In this document: piece after piece, positions 1 to 7,935 of the stretch
Layout of the letters: the number at the start of each line of letters is the position of its first letter
Position numbering within the stretch: the stretch's first letter is position 1
NCBI GenBank assembly: GCA_013285915.1
Contig: JABDGS010000022.1
Span: forward strand, 633-44,725
DNA length: 44,093 nucleotides
Reading direction: 5' to 3'
Origin: Bacteroidota bacterium
Lineage (GTDB): Bacteria > Bacteroidota > Bacteroidia > Chitinophagales > Chitinophagaceae
Notes under the pieces: generated by a model
What the model was told of the DNA's origin: nothing
Seen by the model: the letters and a program-made list of their open reading frames with translations, nothing else
Databases searched by the model: none
Program-made: the position numbers and the translations under genes

Positions 1-5
1 TGGCG

Positions 6-1049
6 GTGGGTATCACAAGTTACCTGCTGATTTTTATAGGGCTTGCAGCCTTTGTTTTTGTAAGTGCATTTTGGGCTAAAAGGTTTAAGGCAGTTACCAT
101 GGTTATAAGCCTTGCTGCCGTTACTATTTATTGCCTGCCAGTTGTAGCAGCAATCAATCAAAACAGTTATTTGCCCGCTCAGTTAAGCAGCGCCTTTAAC
201 TATGGGCAAGACCCAGGTGACTCAAACAAGCCTTTTAGTTTTATAAAAATGTTTACAGGCATTTCCGTTACTGATATTGCACCAACTGTAATTACTTATA
301 AAACAGTTGATGGCAAAGGTTTAACGCTTGACCTTTATCCATCTTCATCCAAACAAAAAAGCCCGCTTATACTTATTGTGCATGGCGGCTCTTGGGAAAG
401 TGGCGATAGCAAACAGTTTATTGATTTCAATAATTATTTTGCTAACAGGGGCTACAACGTAGCAGCCATTAATTACAGGCTGGCGCCAGCCTATAGATCG
501 CCCGCGCCAATGGATGATACAAAAGATGCCATTGCATATCTTACACGCAATAGCGATAAATACAATATAGATACAAGCAATATTATTTTAATCGGCCGTT
601 CAGCCGGTGCGCAAATTGCCCTCGTTGCTGCATATGTTGCTCACAACCGAAATATAAAAGGTGTGATTGATTTTTATGGCCCTGCTGATATGGTGTGGGG
701 CGGGCAGGTTAAAGTAAATAAGCTTATGCTTAATACAAACCAGATATATAAGGATTATTTTGGCGGTGTGTACAGCGAGGTGCCGCAGGTGTTTAAAGAA
801 AATTCTGCGGTTGATTGTGTTGATTCGTTAACCATGCCAACGCTTATTATACATGGCAGTATTGATGCAATGGTATCGCACATACACAGCGAGCATTTGA
901 ATGATACATTAAGCAGGCATAATGTTCCGCACTACTTTTTTAGTTTGCCATTTGCAACCCATGGCTGCGATTATATAATAAGCAGCCCCGGTGGCCAGGT
1001 TACAACTTATGCGGTAGAACAATTTATACACGCAGTCATAAAGAAATAA
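6..1049 (+). CDS. Membrane-anchored alpha/beta hydrolase (esterase/lipase family)
   Basis: Carboxylester hydrolase fold of the BD-FAE/HSL-like type. Two N-terminal hydrophobic stretches (about residues 5-22 and 30-50) suggest membrane anchoring with the catalytic domain outside the cytoplasm. Visible motifs are the oxyanion-hole HGGSW (126-130), the nucleophile elbow GRSAG (Ser199), an acid in HGSIDAMVS (Asp287) and a late His in ATHG (His319), so the triad looks complete. The nominal start is a GTG at position 6 and the frame stays open to the window edge, so the true start may lie upstream. The stop overlaps the ATG of the next gene (TAATG), implying translational coupling with the amine-oxidase-like gene. 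I infer a role in lipid handling from the neighbours; the substrate is unknown. Confidence 0.85.
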   Translation: MGITSYLLIFIGLAAFVFVSAFWAKRFKAVTMVISLAAVTIYCLPVVAAINQNSYLPAQLSSAFNYGQDPGDSNKPFSFIKMFTGISVTDIAPTVITYKTVDGKGLTLDLYPSSSKQKSPLILIVHGGSWESGDSKQFIDFNNYFANRGYNVAAINYRLAPAYRSPAPMDDTKDAIAYLTRNSDKYNIDTSNIILIGRSAGAQIALVAAYVAHNRNIKGVIDFYGPADMVWGGQVKVNKLMLNTNQIYKDYFGGVYSEVPQVFKENSAVDCVDSLTMPTLIIHGSIDAMVSHIHSEHLNDTLSRHNVPHYFFSLPFATHGCDYIISSPGGQVTTYAVEQFIHAVIKK

Positions 1050-2380
1050 TGGGTAATCAAGATGTAGACATTTCGCAAAATTCTTCGCTCCCCACTTTAG
1101 AGCCTGTCCCGAATACCAGTCGGGAGGATGGGGGCGGCTCTTCTCTCGCTATCATAGGCACCGGTATAGCAGGCATGGGCTGCGCGCATTTGCTGCAGCA
1201 TAAATACAACCTAACAATTTTTGAGCAGAATAATTATATAGGAGGACACACCAATACTGTTACGGTTGATGAAGATGGCACGCCTGTTTATATGGACACA
1301 GGTTTTATGGTGTTTAACTATGTTACCTATCCTAACCTGTGTAAGTTATTTGAAGAAATAAAAGCCCCGGTTAAGAAAACCGATATGTCTTTCAGCGTAC
1401 AGTATGTGCCCACAGGGCTTGAATATTGTGGCTCGGGATTAGGTGGGTTGTTTGCACAAAAGAAAAATATATTCAACCCACGCTTTATAAAAATGCTTAT
1501 GCAAATAAGCAGGTTTAATAAAGAGAGCGTGAAGATATTGGATGATACAGCCTATGATAATTATAGTATAAAGGAATTTATAGATGAGTTTGGTTTTGGG
1601 GAGGATATGCTTTGGAAATACCTGGTACCAATGAGCGCCGCTGTTTGGAGTACACCAATGGATAAAATGCTCGATTTTCCCGCTAAAACGCTGATACGCT
1701 TTTTTAAAAATCATGGCTTTTTGGGATTGAACACACAGCACCAATGGTATACGCTCGAGGGTGGCAGCGAGAGCTACAAAAAAATTTTGATTGAGCCTTT
1801 TAAAGATAAGATACAGGTAAACAATGGTGCGGTTAAAGTAACAAGAGAAGATAATATGGCGGTTGTATATACTGCCAACGGCAGCAGGCAGGTGTTTGAT
1901 AAAGTGATATTTGCATGCCATGGGGACCAGGCGTTAAAGCTGCTTGATAACCCAACAGCAATGGAGCAGCGGTTGTTATCGCCTTTTAAATACCAGGAGA
2001 ACATTGCTACGGTACACACAGATGAAACTGTTATGCCCCGCAATAAAAAAGTATGGAGCAGCTGGAATTACAGGATTGAAGAACATAATGGTAAATTGTT
2101 GCCCACCACAATTTACTGGATGAACAGCTTGCAGGGGGTATCAAAAAAGAGGGATTATTTTGTTTCTATCAACGCCATACCCGGTAGCGTTAATAATACA
2201 AAAATCATAAAGGAGATAATATACGAGCACCCTTTGTTTGACGTGCCTGCCATAAATGCCCAGAAAGAGTTAAACAAGCTAAATGAGGGCGGCCCCTTAT
2301 ACTATTGCGGCAGTTATTTTAAATATGGCTTTCATGAAGATGCGTATGCCAGTGCAGTGGAGCTTTGTGTAGGGCTATAA
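1049..2380 (+). CDS. FAD/NAD(P)-binding amine-oxidase-like oxidoreductase (COG2907 type)
   Basis: Flavin oxidoreductase of the NAD(P)-binding Rossmann/amine oxidase family that typically neighbours DUF1365 and cyclopropane-synthase-like genes. The dinucleotide motif GTGIAGMG is at residues 37-44, followed by an acidic residue in IFEQ (Glu59) and YIGGHTNTV at 63-71, as in phytoene-desaturase-like flavoproteins. A C-terminal FAD-contact segment (YYCGSYFKYGFHEDAYASA) is present. Most homologues start only a few residues before the Rossmann strand. Here about 30 extra residues precede it, and those are encoded largely by a palindromic element (1099-1141). No Met codon occurs between that element and the Rossmann strand, so ATG 1049 is the best start. 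It is coupled to the upstream hydrolase by a one-base overlap. Confidence 0.88.
   Translation: MGNQDVDISQNSSLPTLEPVPNTSREDGGGSSLAIIGTGIAGMGCAHLLQHKYNLTIFEQNNYIGGHTNTVTVDEDGTPVYMDTGFMVFNYVTYPNLCKLFEEIKAPVKKTDMSFSVQYVPTGLEYCGSGLGGLFAQKKNIFNPRFIKMLMQISRFNKESVKILDDTAYDNYSIKEFIDEFGFGEDMLWKYLVPMSAAVWSTPMDKMLDFPAKTLIRFFKNHGFLGLNTQHQWYTLEGGSESYKKILIEPFKDKIQVNNGAVKVTREDNMAVVYTANGSRQVFDKVIFACHGDQALKLLDNPTAMEQRLLSPFKYQENIATVHTDETVMPRNKKVWSSWNYRIEEHNGKLLPTTIYWMNSLQGVSKKRDYFVSINAIPGSVNNTKIIKEIIYEHPLFDVPAINAQKELNKLNEGGPLYYCGSYFKYGFHEDAYASAVELCVGL
1099..1141. repeat. Nested palindromic REP-like element inside coding sequence
   Basis: Inner arms TCCCGA (1107-1112) and TCGGGA (1120-1125) surround a 7-nt loop. 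Outer arms AGAGCC (1099-1104) and GGCTCT (1136-1141) enclose them. Similar short stretches TCTTCGCT (1082-1089) and TCTCTCGCT (1142-1150) flank the element. It is read in frame and gives a low-complexity Pro/Ser/Gly-rich N-terminal extension of the oxidoreductase. Confidence 0.55.
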
Positions 2381-2395
2381 GTTTATGCTGTCCTA

Positions 2396-2431
2396 TCTAC
2401 GAAATACGAATTATGTACGAATATACGAATG
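2396..2431 (+). repeat. Left inverted repeat of the GxxExxY cassette
   Basis: 36-nt arm built from ACGAAT-type words (contains TACGAAATACGAATTA). It matches the reverse complement of 3158-3193 at 35 of 36 positions. It starts 16 nt after the stop codon of the amine-oxidase-like gene. Confidence 0.85.
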
Positions 2432-2486
2432 GGTGACATCGCATGTTTTCCTTATGCATCGCGATATTGATTTCAACGAATACGAA

Positions 2487-2503
2487 TCACGCCAACGGCG
2501 TGA
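2487..2503. repeat. Perfect 7-bp hairpin between ACGAAT words
   Basis: TCACGCC and GGCGTGA pair perfectly around the loop AAC. The hairpin is flanked on both sides by CGAATACGAAT / CGAATATACGAAT words related to the cassette's inverted repeats. It lies downstream of the minus-strand GxxExxY gene and could act in its 3' end or as part of the repeat element. Confidence 0.55.
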
Positions 2504-2570
2504 CGAATATACGAATGGTCGGCGGCGCGAGATTTCTTAAGGCTATGTATAGTTGGGGATGACGCCAATT

Positions 2571-2966
2571 TCAGGCTATATTCAAAAGCCTTTTGTAGTT
2601 TACGCCATTAGGGGTGAAATTTATAAGTAATGCTAATTGAAGCTTGCTTGTTTTCAGGTATTCAACAACCTGGTCAATATTCGCCTTTGAATAAAATTGA
2701 CTCTTTTTTAGCTCTACAATTATTTTTTCTTCAACCAAAAAATCAAAATACATCCTGCCAACCACTTCATCTTGAAATTTTAAAGGCGAGTACACTTGCT
2801 CTTTAAATAAGATTTTTTCCTTTTTAAAAGCAATAGCCAGCGCTTTTTGATATAGTTTCTCCTGGTGTCCAAAGCCTAATTCATTATATACTTCGTATGC
2901 GCAGCCAATTATTTTGTAGCTCAATTCAGGGTGTACGAGATCGTCTCGCCTTAACTTTTCATTCAT
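2571..2966 (-). CDS. GxxExxY family protein (PDDEXK-like)
   Basis: Short protein (131 aa from ATG 2966; a TTG lies seven codons upstream in frame). The family signature is exact: G33-H-Q-E36-K-L-Y39. A nuclease-like core follows, Asp75 in YFDFLV then Glu85-Leu-Lys87 in VELKK, the spacing expected of a PD-(D/E)xK fold. The family is widespread, often multicopy, and has no settled function; a nuclease-like or selfish-element role is inference. It lies on the opposite strand from the lipid cluster it interrupts and is enclosed by near-perfect 36-bp inverted repeats, which suggests it arrived as a cassette. No integrase or transposase is encoded in it. Confidence 0.88.
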   Translation of the reverse strand: MNEKLRRDDLVHPELSYKIIGCAYEVYNELGFGHQEKLYQKALAIAFKKEKILFKEQVYSPLKFQDEVVGRMYFDFLVEEKIIVELKKSQFYSKANIDQVVEYLKTSKLQLALLINFTPNGVNYKRLLNIA

Positions 2967-3069
2967 AATGCATGCATAGTCAAACAATAATACGAAATTT
3001 TAAAGCTATCGCATATTAGTATCATTAAAATAAAGTAGCATTACCGTCATTTCACAACGGAGTTACTCA

Positions 3070-3206
3070 AAAATATTTGCGCTGCTGACATTCGTATATT
3101 CGTACAAATTCTCTTTTCGTAGATAACCGAAGCGGGCTAAAATATTTACACTGCCAACATTCGTATATTCGTACCTAATTCGTATTTCGTAGAAATCAAT
3201 ACGAAG
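3070..3206 (+). repeat. Two tandem ~69-nt direct repeats
   Basis: Unit 1 begins at 3070 and unit 2 at 3139. The first 36 nt of each unit (AAAATATTT...CATTCGTATATTCGTAC) differ at only 4 positions, and similarity continues through TTCGTAGA to about GAAGC. Each unit contains one copy of the inverted-repeat sequence (3089-3122 and 3158-3193), so the right side of the cassette carries two tandem copies of the terminal repeat. Confidence 0.8.
3158..3193 (-). repeat. Right inverted repeat of the GxxExxY cassette
   Basis: Reverse complement of 2396-2431 with a single mismatch in 36 nt. It ends 37 nt before the start codon of the DUF1365 gene. Together the arms delimit a 798-bp segment containing only the GxxExxY gene. 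Confidence 0.85.
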
Positions 3207-3230
3207 CACAAGTAAACTTGAAGTTAATAC

Positions 3231-4025
3231 ATGAACTCCTGCCTCTACCGTTGCCTTGTAATGCATAACCGTTTGGAGCCAAAACCGCACAAGTTTAACT
3301 ACAACGTATTTATGTTTTATATTGATTTGGATGAGGTGGAGTTGCTGCGTAAAAAGTTTTTATTAATAAGCCATAACAAATTTAACTTTTTCAACTTTAA
3401 AGATAACGAGCATTTACAGCTGCCTGCCGGCGATCCTGACACATCAAAAAACATCAAGCAACATATTGTTGATTATTTAAAACAGAATGGAGTTGAATTT
3501 AACGGCGGCAAAATAATGCTGCTTACCAACCTTAATGTACTGGGGTATAATTTTAACCCGGTGTCGTTCTATTTTGTTTATAATGCTGATAATACAATCC
3601 AATGTTGTATAACAGAAGTGAGCAACACCTTCAGGGAAATGAAGCCCTATTTCTTGGGTAAGGAACTGTTACAGGATGGCAGGTTTCATTTAAATACAAC
3701 AAAGTATTTTTATGTGTCGCCGTTTATTGACCATGATACCAATTTTGACTTTAACATAGCCATACCTGCTGAAAAGTTAAACATACGTATTGATGATTTT
3801 AAAAACAACAAACGCTTTTTCATCAGCACGCTTACGGGCAAGCGAAAAGCCCTTACAAATGCCACGTTGTTTTGGTACAGCCTGCGTTTTCCGCTGATAA
3901 CAGTAAGGATCATGGCCCTTATTCACTGGAACGCCTTATTGCTATGGCTAAAAAAAATACCATACCACGCCAAGACAGCAAACCTCCAGTTGCAAAAAGA
4001 CGTATATAGAAAGTATGAAAAATAA
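3231..4025 (+). CDS. DUF1365 family protein
   Basis: 264-aa member of DUF1365 (COG3496). The diagnostic N-terminus is present (LYRCLVMHNRLEPKPHKF, then FMFYIDLDEVELL), and the central NPVSFYFVYN and HLNTTKYFYVSPF segments are typical. The biochemical function is not firmly established. The gene almost always sits between the amine-oxidase-like and cyclopropane-synthase-like genes of a lipid-modification cluster, as here. The start at ATG 3231 fits family length. In an uninterrupted cluster it would follow the oxidoreductase directly; here the GxxExxY cassette lies in the 850-bp gap and may separate it from the upstream promoter. Confidence 0.9.
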   Translation: MNSCLYRCLVMHNRLEPKPHKFNYNVFMFYIDLDEVELLRKKFLLISHNKFNFFNFKDNEHLQLPAGDPDTSKNIKQHIVDYLKQNGVEFNGGKIMLLTNLNVLGYNFNPVSFYFVYNADNTIQCCITEVSNTFREMKPYFLGKELLQDGRFHLNTTKYFYVSPFIDHDTNFDFNIAIPAEKLNIRIDDFKNNKRFFISTLTGKRKALTNATLFWYSLRFPLITVRIMALIHWNALLLWLKKIPYHAKTANLQLQKDVYRKYEK

Positions 4026-4035
4026 TGTGGTTTCT

Positions 4036-4050
4036 GTATATTCGTATTTA
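4036..4050. repeat. Stray short copy of the ACGAAT repeat
   Basis: Contains TATATTCGTATTTA between the DUF1365 and methyltransferase genes, matching the core of the cassette's inverted repeats in the same orientation as the right arm. Confidence 0.35.
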
Positions 4051-4108
4051 CCGGGATTGCTGTAAGCCATAAAATTGTTCAACTTTAATTTTTATTTCTC
4101 TTCCAAAC

Positions 4109-5356
4109 ATGTCATCTACCAGTACCGCGATAGCTATAAATTACAAGAAAAGCTTTTATGAAAAAGTTATAATCGGCCTGCTTAGTAAAATGCAACTGGG
4201 TAAGCTGTACCTTACCATGCCCACGGGTGAAACAATACAGATCGGCTCAGGCGAAGGTGACATAACAGCAAATATTGAAATAAAAAATACGGCCTTTTTT
4301 CAAAAATGCGTACTTTTTGGCGATGTAGGTTTTGGTGAAGCTTATGTTGATGGCGATTGGGATACGGACAATATTACCAATGTAATAAAATGGTTTTTGC
4401 TTAATGTTGATAACGCTCCCTCGGTATCGGGCAGTAACACAAAAACATTTATACTAAACACGCTTAAATTCTTCAACAGGCTGTCGCATATAAAACGGGC
4501 AAACAGCCTTAATGGTTCAAAGAAAAACATATCCAAACATTACGATCTGAATAATGATTTCTTCGCCTTGTTTCTCGACCCTACAATGACCTATTCTGCG
4601 GCATATTTCAGGGAAGAAGGTATGAGCCTGGTGGACGCTCAAATAGCCAAATACGACCGTTTGTGTAAACAACTGCATTTGCAACCGGCAGACCATGTAC
4701 TTGAAATAGGCAGCGGCTGGGGTGGTAACGCCATTTACATGGCTAAAAATTATGGCTGTAACGTTACCACTGTTACCATTTCTGAAGAACAGTATAAAAT
4801 GGCAAAAGAACGCATTGAGCGTGAAGGCTTATCAAATAAAATAACAGTCCAGCTAAAAGACTACAGGCATCTAACTGGTAAGTTTGATAAAATTGTTTCT
4901 ATCGAGATGCTGGAAGCCGTAGGTGCAAATTTTTTAGATGTGTACTTTAGAAAATGTAACGAGCTATTGAAGAAGAATGGCATATTGGCTTTCCAGGTCA
5001 TTACCTGCCCCGATTCACGGTTTGACAGCTTGCGCCGTGGTGTTGACTGGATTCAAAAGCATGTCTTTCCCGGCTCATTACTTCCATCAGTTGCAGCATT
5101 AAATAAAGCTGTAAATAATACCAGTAACCTTACCCTTGTTGATTTAAAAGATATTGGTCTTGATTATGCAACAACGCTTGTTAAGTGGGGCGAGCAGTTT
5201 AATAAAAATATTGCTGCCGTAAAAAAACTTGGGTTTGATGACCAATTTATACGCAAGTGGAGCTATTACCTTAACTACTGCGAAGCTGCTTTTACCATGC
5301 GGAATATAAATGTAATGCAGATGGTGTACAGCCGCCCCAACAACCTCTCCCGCTAA
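4109..5356 (+). CDS. Cyclopropane-fatty-acyl-phospholipid synthase-like SAM methyltransferase
   Basis: 415-aa member of the Cfa/CmaS family (COG2230), which transfers a methyl group from S-adenosylmethionine to the double bond of a membrane phospholipid acyl chain. The family block HYDLNNDFFALFLDP...TYSAAYF lies at about 144-167. SAM motif I, VLEIGSGWGG, is at 197-206. IEMLEAVG and the C-terminal YYLNYCEAAF segment are also present. Being clustered with DUF1365 and an FAD oxidoreductase, it may make a methylated or otherwise modified acyl chain rather than plain cyclopropane; this is inference. It begins 83 nt after DUF1365 and is convergent with the transporter gene, 45 nt apart. Confidence 0.92.
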   Translation: MSSTSTAIAINYKKSFYEKVIIGLLSKMQLGKLYLTMPTGETIQIGSGEGDITANIEIKNTAFFQKCVLFGDVGFGEAYVDGDWDTDNITNVIKWFLLNVDNAPSVSGSNTKTFILNTLKFFNRLSHIKRANSLNGSKKNISKHYDLNNDFFALFLDPTMTYSAAYFREEGMSLVDAQIAKYDRLCKQLHLQPADHVLEIGSGWGGNAIYMAKNYGCNVTTVTISEEQYKMAKERIEREGLSNKITVQLKDYRHLTGKFDKIVSIEMLEAVGANFLDVYFRKCNELLKKNGILAFQVITCPDSRFDSLRRGVDWIQKHVFPGSLLPSVAALNKAVNNTSNLTLVDLKDIGLDYATTLVKWGEQFNKNIAAVKKLGFDDQFIRKWSYYLNYCEAAFTMRNINVMQMVYSRPNNLSR

Positions 5357-5401
5357 AAAATTACTGCTTGCAAATTAAGCGTATATGCCAGAATAATTTG
5401 T

Positions 5402-6754
5402 TTAGTCAACAGAAGCAGCTTTCGTTTCTTTAAACCCCGTAAATATTATTGCTGCTACTAAACAAAGCACAAATCCCACAACACCATTTAAGCGTATACC
5501 CTGGTCATGGTTAACATCCTTGCCATACACAAGCATCATACTAAATAATGCAATACCCACAGTTTGGGCAATCTTCACAAAAAAATATCGTACAGCAAAA
5601 TATAGCGCCTCTTTGTTGGCGTTGGTTTCTTTCCTGTCACGCTCAATAATTTCAGCCAGTATAGCTACGGGCAAAATATTAAGCGATGCGAAGGGAATGG
5701 CTGCAACGCACACAAGTGCAAATATTTGCACATTAGCATCTATATCCGGCTTGCCTAAAAAATATACGCCCCCAAACACGCAGGCCAATAATAATAAAGA
5801 GATGATAATAATAATTTTTTTACCTGTTTTTCGCACTACCTTATTAACTACAGGATAAAAAATAAATGAAACAATTACCATAACCCCCATTATTTTATTG
5901 CCCATAGTTTTGGGTAACCTAAGCAGTATGGTTATAAAATAAATAAGGCCGGCGGATATAATGGTTATTGCAATAAAATAAGTAAAATCAGCTACAATAA
6001 AAAACCTGAAATTTTTATTGCCAAGTGTTTGCGCCAATGCCTGCCATAGCTTTGTTTTGCTTGGGGTGTTTTTAGAATATTTTTTTTCATCAATGCCAAA
6101 TGCAGTAATCGCCATAGCAACGGCAGCTAACAAGGCCAGTATTAATACAGTATATTGCATAGACACAAGTACCGACATGCCCTTAAAGGATTGCTGTAAT
6201 GTATTGGCAATATTAAAAGTGTTGGAGGATATGCCTATCCCAAAAACATACCCTGCAGATTGCCAGGATGACAGGCTAACTTTTTCCTCTGGTGTAGGCG
6301 CCAGTTCAGGCAGCAGGGCATTATAAGGTATTACAAAGGTTGTTGTTGATACATAAAATAAAATAAGCATACCAGCCAGCCAAAAAATATTTATTGTACT
6401 TTCCTTATGCACTAATGGAAAAAAAACCATCGTGCAAAACAGCAACGATGGCAACACGGCAATCCTCATAAAAGGTGTTCTTCGGCCCCTCGGGTTTTTG
6501 CTTCGGTCGCTTAACTGTGCTATCAGGGGGTCAAAAATCACGTCGCAAAACCTGCCGCTTGTTGTAATAAGGGCCACTGCGTTGAATATACCAAAAATAA
6601 CCAGCTGTGTTACAAGCACCGGTATGCCACTGTCTGCAGGCGGTTCATAAAAATATATTAGCAAAACAGCTATAATATTAATCATTATACTCCAGCCCAT
6701 CATACCAAAGCCATAAATAATTTGTGTGCTTACAGGTAATTTCTTTGCATCCAT
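5402..6754 (-). CDS. GPH/MelB-type major facilitator transporter (MFS_2)
   Basis: 450-aa integral membrane protein with about 12 hydrophobic segments. The N-terminal IIYGFGMMGWSIMINI and the cytoplasmic-loop signature CDVIFDPLIAQLSDRS followed by RGRRTPFM identify the glycoside-pentoside-hexuronide:cation symporter family. Homologues of this transporter recur beside DUF1365/Cfa-like clusters, so a lipid-related or non-sugar substrate is possible here; this is inference. It is convergent with the methyltransferase gene and divergent from the isomerase gene at 6897. Confidence 0.87.
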   Translation of the reverse strand: MDAKKLPVSTQIIYGFGMMGWSIMINIIAVLLIYFYEPPADSGIPVLVTQLVIFGIFNAVALITTSGRFCDVIFDPLIAQLSDRSKNPRGRRTPFMRIAVLPSLLFCTMVFFPLVHKESTINIFWLAGMLILFYVSTTTFVIPYNALLPELAPTPEEKVSLSSWQSAGYVFGIGISSNTFNIANTLQQSFKGMSVLVSMQYTVLILALLAAVAMAITAFGIDEKKYSKNTPSKTKLWQALAQTLGNKNFRFFIVADFTYFIAITIISAGLIYFITILLRLPKTMGNKIMGVMVIVSFIFYPVVNKVVRKTGKKIIIIISLLLLACVFGGVYFLGKPDIDANVQIFALVCVAAIPFASLNILPVAILAEIIERDRKETNANKEALYFAVRYFFVKIAQTVGIALFSMMLVYGKDVNHDQGIRLNGVVGFVLCLVAAIIFTGFKETKAASVD

Positions 6755-6896
6755 AATGGCGCAATATCCTAAAAAAGCAGGGTAATAACACGCTTAGCAA
6801 AATATTAGCCAGCTTTTAAGCAGTGTTTCGCCTAAAAAATTTATATTCGTTAGCACGATTGTTTTCTTTTTAACTCCGCTAAAAACTGATAGCTAT

Positions 6897-7814
6897 ATGT
6901 ACACATCAAGAAGGTCGTTTCTCAAAAAAACAGCTTTTGCCGCAGCTGCTGCAACTGTTATGTCGGGTGATTTATTTGCTGCTGCCAGGAAAGGCGGCCG
7001 GATAATGGGCCTCCAATTATATTCCGTTCGTGATGATATGAAAAAAGACCCTTCAGGTACGTTAAAGCAACTGGCTGATATGGGCTACAAGTATGTTGAG
7101 CATGCCAGCTACGTAAACCGTAAAATGTATGGCATGGCACCCGCTGATTTTAAAAAGCTGCTTGACGGACTTGGGCTTACTATGCGCAGCGGGCATACTG
7201 CTATGGCACCCAAGCATTGGGACAGCGCGAAGAACGACTTTACAGATGAATGGAAATTTACCGTAGACGATGCTGCTATATGCGGGCAAAAATTTGTTAT
7301 AAGCCCATGGCTTGACAAGAGTTGGTATAAAGACATGGACACGCTTAAGCACAGCATGGATATATTTAATAAAAGCGGAGAGTTGTGCAAGAAGCAGGGT
7401 ATGAAGTTTGGATATCATAACCACAACTTTGAGTTCAGCACCCAAATTGACGGCAAGCAACTGTATGATTTGATTTTGGAATATACTGATCCCAAACTGG
7501 TAGCGCAGCAAATGGATATTGGCAACATGTATGGCGCAGGCGGCAGGGCCCTTGACATTCTAAAGGCACACCCGGGCAGGTTTGAGCTGATGCATGTTAA
7601 AGATGAAATTAAAGCCACCAAAGGCGAAATGGCCGAGCCTTACGAAAGCACTGTTTTAGGCAAGGGCGTAATTGGCACAAAAGAAATTGTTGAACTTGCA
7701 AAAAAATCTGGCGGCACAACCGACTTTATTATTGAGCAGGAATCTTACCAATCTATAACACCGATTGAAAGTGCTAAACAAGATTTTGCAGTGATGAAGG
7801 AGTGGGGCTTTTAG
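6897..7814 (+). CDS. Tat-exported sugar phosphate isomerase/epimerase-like TIM barrel protein
   Basis: 305 aa. A twin-arginine signal (SRRSFLKK followed by an Ala-rich segment) spans residues 4-28, so the protein is predicted to be exported folded, probably with bound metal. The xylose-isomerase-like (AP_endonuc_2) barrel is recognised by GLQLYSVRDDM, YHNHNFEF, QQMDIGNM, LMHVKDE and IIEQES, which carry the usual His/Asp/Glu metal-ligand positions. Substrate unknown; exported relatives act on modified sugars. It is monocistronic, with a strong hairpin terminator 44 nt after the stop. Confidence 0.87.
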   Translation: MYTSRRSFLKKTAFAAAAATVMSGDLFAAARKGGRIMGLQLYSVRDDMKKDPSGTLKQLADMGYKYVEHASYVNRKMYGMAPADFKKLLDGLGLTMRSGHTAMAPKHWDSAKNDFTDEWKFTVDDAAICGQKFVISPWLDKSWYKDMDTLKHSMDIFNKSGELCKKQGMKFGYHNHNFEFSTQIDGKQLYDLILEYTDPKLVAQQMDIGNMYGAGGRALDILKAHPGRFELMHVKDEIKATKGEMAEPYESTVLGKGVIGTKEIVELAKKSGGTTDFIIEQESYQSITPIESAKQDFAVMKEWGF

Positions 7815-7857
7815 CTGATTTTTTATTTTGGAATTATAGTATTTTGAGATTTATAGA

Positions 7858-7890
7858 ACGGATGGCATAAAAATATGCCGTCCGTTTTTT
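7858..7890 (+). terminator. Intrinsic terminator after the isomerase gene
   Basis: Arms ACGGATGGCATA (7858-7869) and TATGCCGTCCGT (7874-7885) pair over 12 bp with one G-U, around loop AAAA, followed by a T run. Confidence 0.88.
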
Positions 7891-7935
7891 ATTGCAAAAT
7901 ACTTGCTTTTTTAGGCATAGCGGCTTCAAAGGCCG

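Noticed and set aside
1439-1921. 160-codon minus-strand open frame inside the oxidoreductase gene
   Set aside because: Antisense shadow of a well-supported coding sequence.
2396-3206. CRISPR-like array in the ACGAAT repeats
   Set aside because: There are only a few arms, in inverted orientation, with no regular unique spacers and no cas genes.
3063-3290. 75-codon minus-strand open frame with repeated YEYTNV peptide
   Set aside because: It is simply the translation of the tandem 69-nt repeats and runs into the DUF1365 gene.
4342-4536. Short minus-strand open frame inside the methyltransferase gene
   Set aside because: Shadow frame with no start context or family similarity.
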